This document shows positions 6,426 to 10,084 of a stretch of DNA of 10,084 nucleotides, one piece after another. The DNA lies in NCBI GenBank assembly GCA_039029915.1, contig JBCCFD010000288.1:1-10084 (forward strand), written 5' to 3'. Every line of letters starts with the position of its first letter. The first letter of the stretch is position 1. The DNA comes from QQUD01 sp039029915 (lineage in GTDB: Bacteria; Chloroflexota; Anaerolineae; Promineifilales; Promineifilaceae). The notes under the pieces are model-generated. The model ran no database searches, was not told the DNA's origin, and saw nothing but the letters and a program-made list of their open reading frames with translations. The translations under genes and the position numbers were made by a program.

Positions 6426-7316
6426 ATGACGGAAAAAATCATTACAAAACCAGAGTGGGGCAGTAAAGAGCGTATTAAGATGAGTGACGGCGCGTCGCTG
6501 GTTGTGCGACAAACTGGCTCGGCTGAAGCCCAAACCATCCTCTGCCTAGCGCGACACGGCGGCAACGGTTTGGAATATAGTCGCTTCGCCAAACAGTACG
6601 GCGATCGGTTTCACATTGTCGCCATTGACCGAAGAGGTCACGGTGAATCAGACTTTCTGCCTGAGGATCAGGGTTATTCGATTCAGCAGTTTGCTTCTGA
6701 CCTTATTGCCATCATTGATGAGCTTGAGCTAAAGGATATTATTGGCATCGGTGTTTCGATGGGAGGTGGCTTGCTCAGCCTGCTGAATGATCAGCGTCCT
6801 GGCCTACTGCGAGCGGCCATTCTTGTTGATATTGGTCCAGAAACGCGCGTGCCAGACGACATGGAAAAAGCGATGGTCCGCATGCAGAGGCTAATGGGAT
6901 TATTTATGGCCTCATATGGCTCATTTGAAGAGATTGTTGGGGCATGGCGTAATATCATGGACGATCAGTGGCCAAATGTTGATGATTCTGAATGGGATTT
7001 TTTGGCCGCTTGCACAACATTTCAGAAGGAGGATGGCCGCTGGTATTTCGGAGCGGATATTGATGGCTTCATGACGCGTCAGCCAGCTGAACAGCCGCCA
7101 GACTATTGGCCTTCGTGGAAAAATCTGTCCCAAAACATACCGACGATGCTTGTTTTTGGAGAGCTGTCTAACCTGCTGTCGCCAGAAATCGTTGAGCGCA
7201 TGATTAAAGGGACCGAGGTTGAACTCGTCACCGTTCCGGGTATTGGTCATTATCCTATTATTGACAACAATCCAGTTCGTGATGAGATTTACCATTTTAT
7301 TTTGCGGCATCAATAA
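6426..7316 (+). CDS. Alpha/beta hydrolase with an altered catalytic-acid position
   Basis: The protein has 296 residues. Visible landmarks are ARHGGNG (42-48, oxyanion region), DRRGHGESD (68-76, typical of MhpC/epoxide-hydrolase-like members), GVSMGG (109-114) with nucleophile Ser111, and GIGHYP (272-277) with catalytic His275. The strand that normally ends in GExSD carries GELSN, so Asn249 stands where the acid Asp usually is. Asp135 in LVDIGPE could take over the role, or activity may be altered. It is not closely related to the tandem pair upstream. GGAG at 6411-6414 lies 11 bases before the ATG. The 125-base gap upstream holds inverted repeats, so it may have separate control while lying in the same direction as the TetR operon. 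Cytoplasmic, substrate unknown. Confidence 0.87.
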   Translation: MTEKIITKPEWGSKERIKMSDGASLVVRQTGSAEAQTILCLARHGGNGLEYSRFAKQYGDRFHIVAIDRRGHGESDFLPEDQGYSIQQFASDLIAIIDELELKDIIGIGVSMGGGLLSLLNDQRPGLLRAAILVDIGPETRVPDDMEKAMVRMQRLMGLFMASYGSFEEIVGAWRNIMDDQWPNVDDSEWDFLAACTTFQKEDGRWYFGADIDGFMTRQPAEQPPDYWPSWKNLSQNIPTMLVFGELSNLLSPEIVERMIKGTEVELVTVPGIGHYPIIDNNPVRDEIYHFILRHQ

Positions 7317-7360
7317 AACTCAGACCGAAACAGTATGCAAATTTATAGAGGCTATTCAAA

Positions 7361-7819
7361 ATGTTGCAAGTTACTTTAATCGGCGGACTTATTACTTCGT
7401 TTGTATTTACAGTTATCGTTTTGCTATCATGGCGTTTTACACCTGAAGTATGGCTCAACGACCTGACAGAGGGAGAAGTTGAGTCTCCGAGGACCCCACC
7501 GTCTTACATTGTGTTTATTGCAATTTTGGCGACACTATTTATAGGCAGCACTGCCACGGTGTGGCGCTTGGCTGCAACCGGAACAGCAACTTTTCTACAG
7601 CGATTTATTGTGGCTTGGCTTGTGCTTGTCATGCTTAATCTTGTAGATTTGGTTGTGATCGATTGGTTTATTTATATGAAGCTTGAACCTAAGTTTATGC
7701 AGATTGAAGGCATTGCCCCCTTAAATACGCTGGCCCCTCACATTCGAGGGTTTGGCATTGGGATATTGACTGGCATCCCTATTGCCCTGATTGCGGCAGC
7801 TATCACGATGCTGGCTTAA
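7361..7819 (+). CDS. Uncharacterised four-helix membrane protein
   Basis: The protein has 152 residues and four hydrophobic segments, at about 4-23, 48-67, 82-105 and 130-150. Between the first two is a hydrophilic loop with acidic residues (NDLTEGEVE). A motif NLVDLVVIDW lies in the third segment (93-102), and polar residues follow (MKLEPKF). I have seen similar VDLxxxDW patterns in uncharacterised bacterial membrane proteins but cannot name a family or function. AGAGG at 7347-7351 lies nine bases before the ATG, and the gene starts 44 bases after the third hydrolase, so it is probably the last gene of that transcript, which ends at the hairpin at 7839-7868. A role in uptake or export of the operon's substrate is possible but unsupported. 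Confidence 0.75.
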   Translation: MLQVTLIGGLITSFVFTVIVLLSWRFTPEVWLNDLTEGEVESPRTPPSYIVFIAILATLFIGSTATVWRLAATGTATFLQRFIVAWLVLVMLNLVDLVVIDWFIYMKLEPKFMQIEGIAPLNTLAPHIRGFGIGILTGIPIALIAAAITMLA

Positions 7820-7838
7820 TGTTGAGGTAGTTGAGTTT

Positions 7839-7868
7839 AACGGCCGTTTTTCATAAAACGGCCGTTTT
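7839..7868. terminator. Two-way intrinsic terminator between convergent genes
   Basis: AACGGCCGTTTT (7839-7850) pairs perfectly with AAAACGGCCGTT (7855-7866) across the 4-base loop TCAT. The 12-bp stem has a strong C/G core and its outer A/T pairs supply short U-runs on both strands. It lies between the ends of the plus-strand membrane protein gene and the minus-strand DUF1295 gene and should serve both. Confidence 0.85.
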
Positions 7869-7879
7869 CTAAGCATTGC

Positions 7880-8797
7880 CTACTTCTTGACCGGGCCGGG
7901 AAAAAACCGATTCGTTTGTTCTTGATACGCTTTGTAGTCTGGTCTTTTTTGGGCGGAGTAGAATTCCGCTGGAACCGCGCCCGTGTGATACACAAGCGTG
8001 ATGTAAAACAATCTTGATACAAACAGCAGTGTACAGCCCAATAGTATCCAAATCACAATGTTAATTTGCTGAAAGAGAGCCCGCCATGACGGCAATGCCC
8101 CAATAACTAAAGCCGTCCAGACAAGCCACTCCGCAAAATAGTTGGGATGGCGACTATAGCGCCACAGCCCAACAGTGCACACCTGTCTTTTTAAGCCCTT
8201 GGCTTTCATATCCAGCAAAAACCGTCGTTTTTGCCAATCGGCAACTGTTTCTAAAACAAAAGCCCCTATCCAAAGCCCGATGGCCACTATTTCTAACGGC
8301 GAGACAGTTGGGCTTTGGTTATGCGCGATTAGAAAAGCCGGAATGGCTAAGAATGAAGCATTTGCTAATCCTTGAATCAGTACCTCAACCTGGGCCGCTA
8401 ATTTGACATTTGTTTTACCTGCGCGCTCCCAGCGACCCTTTTGATACTCATAGCGGGGCAGTTCTTTGTTTAAATGCCCCTGCTGCCACATGATTAGGGC
8501 CATTATGCCCATCCGCAAGCCAATAAAGAGATACGCTGCAGAAATGATAAGTTTGCGGCCCGTATAGCCATCAGCCATGAGGAGGGTTATAAACCCGATC
8601 AGCGCGACGCCTAAAGGCCAACCGATATCTACATAAGAGATGCGACCCGTTTGCCAAGCTGGAATGCAGACAACAAATGTAAACAGCAAAAGTTGAGCAA
8701 TGCCATTAACGAGGCTGATTGAACGAAAATCGGAGATGATCAACAAAAGCCATACGAGAATTAAGGGGAGAAATGGGGAAAAGTAACGTCTCAGCAT
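7880..8797 (-). CDS. DUF1295 membrane protein (steroid 5-alpha-reductase / isoprenylcysteine methyltransferase-like)
   Basis: The protein has 305 residues and many hydrophobic segments, about seven to eight, so it is integral to the membrane. DUF1295 signatures are present in order: SYVDIGW (54-60), LETVADWQKRRF (182-193), GLWRYSRHPNYFAEW (210-224) and the C-terminal YKAYQEQTNRFFP (288-300). The HPNYF-E-W block corresponds to the cofactor-binding region of the reductase and methyltransferase relatives. The reaction of DUF1295 proteins in bacteria is mostly unknown; reduction or methylation of a lipid-like substrate are the options from relatives. The ATG at 8795-8797 follows an in-frame stop closely and has no ribosome site; TAGAAT six bases upstream suggests a leaderless transcript. 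It is separated from its neighbours by terminators on both sides, so it is probably a single-gene unit. Confidence 0.88.
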   Translation of the reverse strand: MLRRYFSPFLPLILVWLLLIISDFRSISLVNGIAQLLLFTFVVCIPAWQTGRISYVDIGWPLGVALIGFITLLMADGYTGRKLIISAAYLFIGLRMGIMALIMWQQGHLNKELPRYEYQKGRWERAGKTNVKLAAQVEVLIQGLANASFLAIPAFLIAHNQSPTVSPLEIVAIGLWIGAFVLETVADWQKRRFLLDMKAKGLKRQVCTVGLWRYSRHPNYFAEWLVWTALVIGALPSWRALFQQINIVIWILLGCTLLFVSRLFYITLVYHTGAVPAEFYSAQKRPDYKAYQEQTNRFFPGPVKK

Positions 8798-8803
8798 GAA
8801 CCA

Positions 8804-8809
8804 ATTCTA
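8804..8809 (-). promoter_or_regulatory. Possible -10 box of the DUF1295 gene
   Basis: On the minus strand TAGAAT matches the -10 consensus at 5 of 6 bases and ends six bases before the ATG at 8797, placing the transcript start on the start codon. No clear -35 box was found. The call rests on position and on the absence of a ribosome-binding site. Confidence 0.4.
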
Positions 8810-8871
8810 AGCTATAGGTGATTTAAATGCATTAAATGTTCCGAACCTCCGCTCAATCAAAAGGAATGAGC

Positions 8872-8938
8872 AAAAAAGAGAAATCGCTGTAATCGTTACC
8901 AAAAAATGGCTTTATTGGTAAGGGCAACAGCGATTTCT
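8872..8938 (-). terminator. Two-tier intrinsic terminator after the oxidoreductase gene
   Basis: Read on the minus strand, a 12-bp outer stem (8927-8938 with 8879-8890) encloses a second 7-bp stem formed by TTACCAA and TTGGTAA (8896-8902 and 8915-8921). It is followed by a run of six T (8872-8877). This fits a terminator for the oxidoreductase whose stop is at 9008. On the plus strand there is no T-run, so it acts one way. Confidence 0.7.
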
Positions 8939-8942
8939 TCGC

Positions 8943-8955
8943 ACCTTTAAAAGGT
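8943..8955. repeat. Short palindrome in the oxidoreductase 3' region
   Basis: ACCTTT-A-AAAGGT is a 6-bp inverted repeat around a single base. It lies between the oxidoreductase stop and the terminator. It could be an operator-like site or chance; no gene start is near. Confidence 0.3.
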
Positions 8956-9007
8956 TTTGGAACTAGGTGCTATTTTGGTAGCCTGCTGGGCCGTGTGGTC
9001 AATTTTT

Positions 9008-9535
9008 TTAGACGTTACTCAGTTTGCTAAGTGCTGATTCAAGTTGAGACTGGATTTCGGCGTTCGTAATTTGACCAGTCTCCATATCAAAATTATTGTA
9101 AAACGCCGGTACGGAAAGGGTCGCCTTCACGTCCGCATCGAAATGGGGGGCTGAGTTTGTCGATATTGCTAAGACGTTGCTAGCTCCGTGCCCACCGGGT
9201 GAGGTTGAAAGAAAAACAGCTGGCTTTCCTTGATACACTTTTTGGTTGATACGAGAGGTCCAATCAAACAGGTTTTTGTAAGCTGCTGTAAAATTACCAT
9301 TGTGTTCAGCAAACGAAATAATAAGTCCATCCGCTTGCCCAATTTTGTCATAAAACGCCTGCGCTTCCTGGGGGATGCCGCTTGCTTGCTCGCGGTCCGC
9401 GCTATAAATGGGCATTTCATAATCATTTATATCGAGGAGCTCGACATTTCCGTCAACTAAACTGCCAGCGTATCGTGCCAGCGCTTTATTAATAGAGTTT
9501 TGGCTATTGCTAGCCCCAAATGCAAGTACGTTCAT
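9008..9535 (-). CDS. NAD(P)H-dependent FMN reductase-type oxidoreductase (flavodoxin-like fold)
   Basis: The protein has 175 residues, the usual size for this family. The N-terminal FGASNSQNSINKAL (residues 6-19) is the FMN phosphate-binding loop after the first strand. LIISFAEHNGNFTAAYKNLFDW (about 71-92) matches the family's P-E-Y-N-G block followed by the K-N-x-x-D-W helix, with Ala-Glu-His in place of Pro-Glu-Tyr. STSPGGHGA (about 109-117) is the third flavin-contact loop. Members transfer hydride from NAD(P)H through FMN to quinones, azo compounds, chromate or other electrophiles in the cytoplasm. AAGGAA upstream of the ATG at 9533-9535 serves as ribosome site. The gene is divergent from a TetR gene across two palindromes, a typical arrangement for a quinone- or electrophile-induced reductase; the inducer is unknown. 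Confidence 0.88.
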   Translation of the reverse strand: MNVLAFGASNSQNSINKALARYAGSLVDGNVELLDINDYEMPIYSADREQASGIPQEAQAFYDKIGQADGLIISFAEHNGNFTAAYKNLFDWTSRINQKVYQGKPAVFLSTSPGGHGASNVLAISTNSAPHFDADVKATLSVPAFYNNFDMETGQITNAEIQSQLESALSKLSNV

Positions 9536-9556
9536 TATTATTGTTCCTTGAGATTT

Positions 9557-9570
9557 GCAACAATTGTTGC
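9557..9570. promoter_or_regulatory. Perfect 14-bp palindrome, candidate operator
   Basis: GCAACAATTGTTGC is its own reverse complement. It lies between the predicted oxidoreductase promoter and its ATG, where a bound repressor would block elongation or initiation. Similar ATTGTTG or CAACAAT elements recur at 9581-9587, 9624-9630 and near the TetR start. Confidence 0.6.
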
Positions 9571-9593
9571 TTAAGTTTCGATTGTTGCCTAGA

Positions 9594-9622
9594 ATACTAA
9601 TGTTGTCTTAGTCTGAAGACAA
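9594..9622 (-). promoter_or_regulatory. Predicted promoter of the oxidoreductase gene
   Basis: On the minus strand TTGTCT (9617-9622) is followed after exactly 17 bases by TAGTAT (9594-9599). The transcript would start near 9587, leaving a leader of about 50 bases that contains the 14-bp palindrome. Confidence 0.5.
9603..9622. promoter_or_regulatory. 7-bp inverted repeat over the divergent promoters, candidate operator
   Basis: TTGTCTT (9603-9609) is exactly inverted as AAGACAA (9616-9622) with a 6-base centre. Its right arm is the -35 box of the oxidoreductase promoter, and its left arm could be a -35 box for the TetR gene (TTGTCT, then AACAAT 16 bases on). One bound regulator could control both genes. 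Confidence 0.55.
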
Positions 9623-9668
9623 ACAACAATACTCACTGACTGAATACTTAAACAACAGATGGAGGTGA

Positions 9669-10084
9669 ATGTTGCCTAATCAAGAAAAACAAAGCCAGAA
9701 AGCTGACCATCGACCGCATCAGGTCGTACTGCCTGCGCCCGAGGAAAGGTGCGAAAAAAAGGAAAAGCTGGACCCGCGCATTGTTCGCACGCGGCGTGAT
9801 TTAGTTGAGTCGATGCGCACGCTGCTGAGCGAAAAATCTTTTACTCGAATTTCGGTTCAGGAAATTACCGAGCGAGCATTGATAAATCGGGCCACCTTTT
9901 ATGCCCATTTTGAAGATAAATTTCACCTTTTGCAATATATGCTGCGAGAATCATTTGAGGAGAAGGTGCTGCCTCGCGTTCATTTTTGCGATGGGATATC
10001 GAAAGGAAATTTGCATACCCTAACGGTTGCGACCTGTGAATTTTTAGCTGAATTTAATGATCTATATGCACCGAAGCACAGCAA
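9669..10084 (+). CDS. TetR/AcrR family transcriptional regulator, N-terminal part (cut by window edge)
   Basis: About 138 residues are visible before the right edge. The TetR DNA-binding domain starts late: LDPRIVRTRRDLVESMRTLL at about 34-53, then the helix-turn-helix ISVQEITERALINRATFYAHF at 61-81, closing with FEDKFHLLQ. The preceding ~33 residues are polar and charged with several Pro, an extension not usual for the family. GGAGG (9661-9665) is a strong ribosome site; the ATG at 9669 is only three bases away, and the TTG at 9672 is six bases away and in the same frame, so the start could be one codon later. It is divergent from the FMN-reductase-type gene and probably represses it. Its DNA-binding block resembles that of the regulator at 2117-2785 more than that at 3874-4593. 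Confidence 0.85.
   Translation, partial: MLPNQEKQSQKADHRPHQVVLPAPEERCEKKEKLDPRIVRTRRDLVESMRTLLSEKSFTRISVQEITERALINRATFYAHFEDKFHLLQYMLRESFEEKVLPRVHFCDGISKGNLHTLTVATCEFLAEFNDLYAPKHS

Noticed and set aside
7837..8051. Small minus-strand frames at the end of the DUF1295 gene
   Set aside because: They overlap the conserved C-terminus of the DUF1295 protein in another frame and include the terminator hairpin.

Overview
The window looks like bacterial chromosome from a Gram-positive or similarly organised organism, most likely Bacillota, with Chloroflexota as an alternative. This is inferred from GGAG/GGAGG ribosome-binding sites in front of many genes, TTGACN/TANAAT-like promoters, T-tailed terminators, moderate base composition (mid-40s % GC by eye) and the style of the TetR regulators. 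No rRNA, tRNA, phage, transposase or CRISPR sequence was seen, and no gene-free stretch exceeds about 210 bases. The genus cannot be fixed from sequence alone.

Left part (1-2785). Two closely related alpha/beta hydrolases of the epoxide hydrolase / dehalogenase type lie on the minus strand, the left one cut by the window edge. A small DUF1622 membrane protein sits between them. The upstream copy is divergent from a TetR regulator (2117-2785), and their shared 152-bp region carries an 18-bp palindrome and repeated half-sites.

Middle part (2834-7819). A fumarylacetoacetate-hydrolase-family enzyme (minus) is divergent from a second TetR gene (plus), across a perfect 9-bp inverted repeat embedded in two opposed promoters. 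The TetR gene overlaps the first of two tandem paralogous alpha/beta hydrolases. A third, unrelated alpha/beta hydrolase and a four-helix membrane protein follow, after a 125-bp gap holding two inverted repeats. The run ends at a strong two-way hairpin terminator.

Right part (7880-10084). A DUF1295 membrane protein (minus) is followed by an NAD(P)H-dependent FMN reductase-type oxidoreductase (minus). The oxidoreductase is divergent from a third TetR regulator, cut by the right edge, across a promoter region with a perfect 14-bp palindrome and a second inverted repeat.

The theme is three separate TetR/enzyme divergent modules, each with its own palindromes and each next to an enzyme acting on small organic molecules (hydrolysis, C-C or enol cleavage, flavin-dependent reduction). 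The simplest reading is an inducible detoxification or catabolic island for xenobiotic, aromatic or reactive carbonyl compounds. The substrates and any link between the modules are inference.
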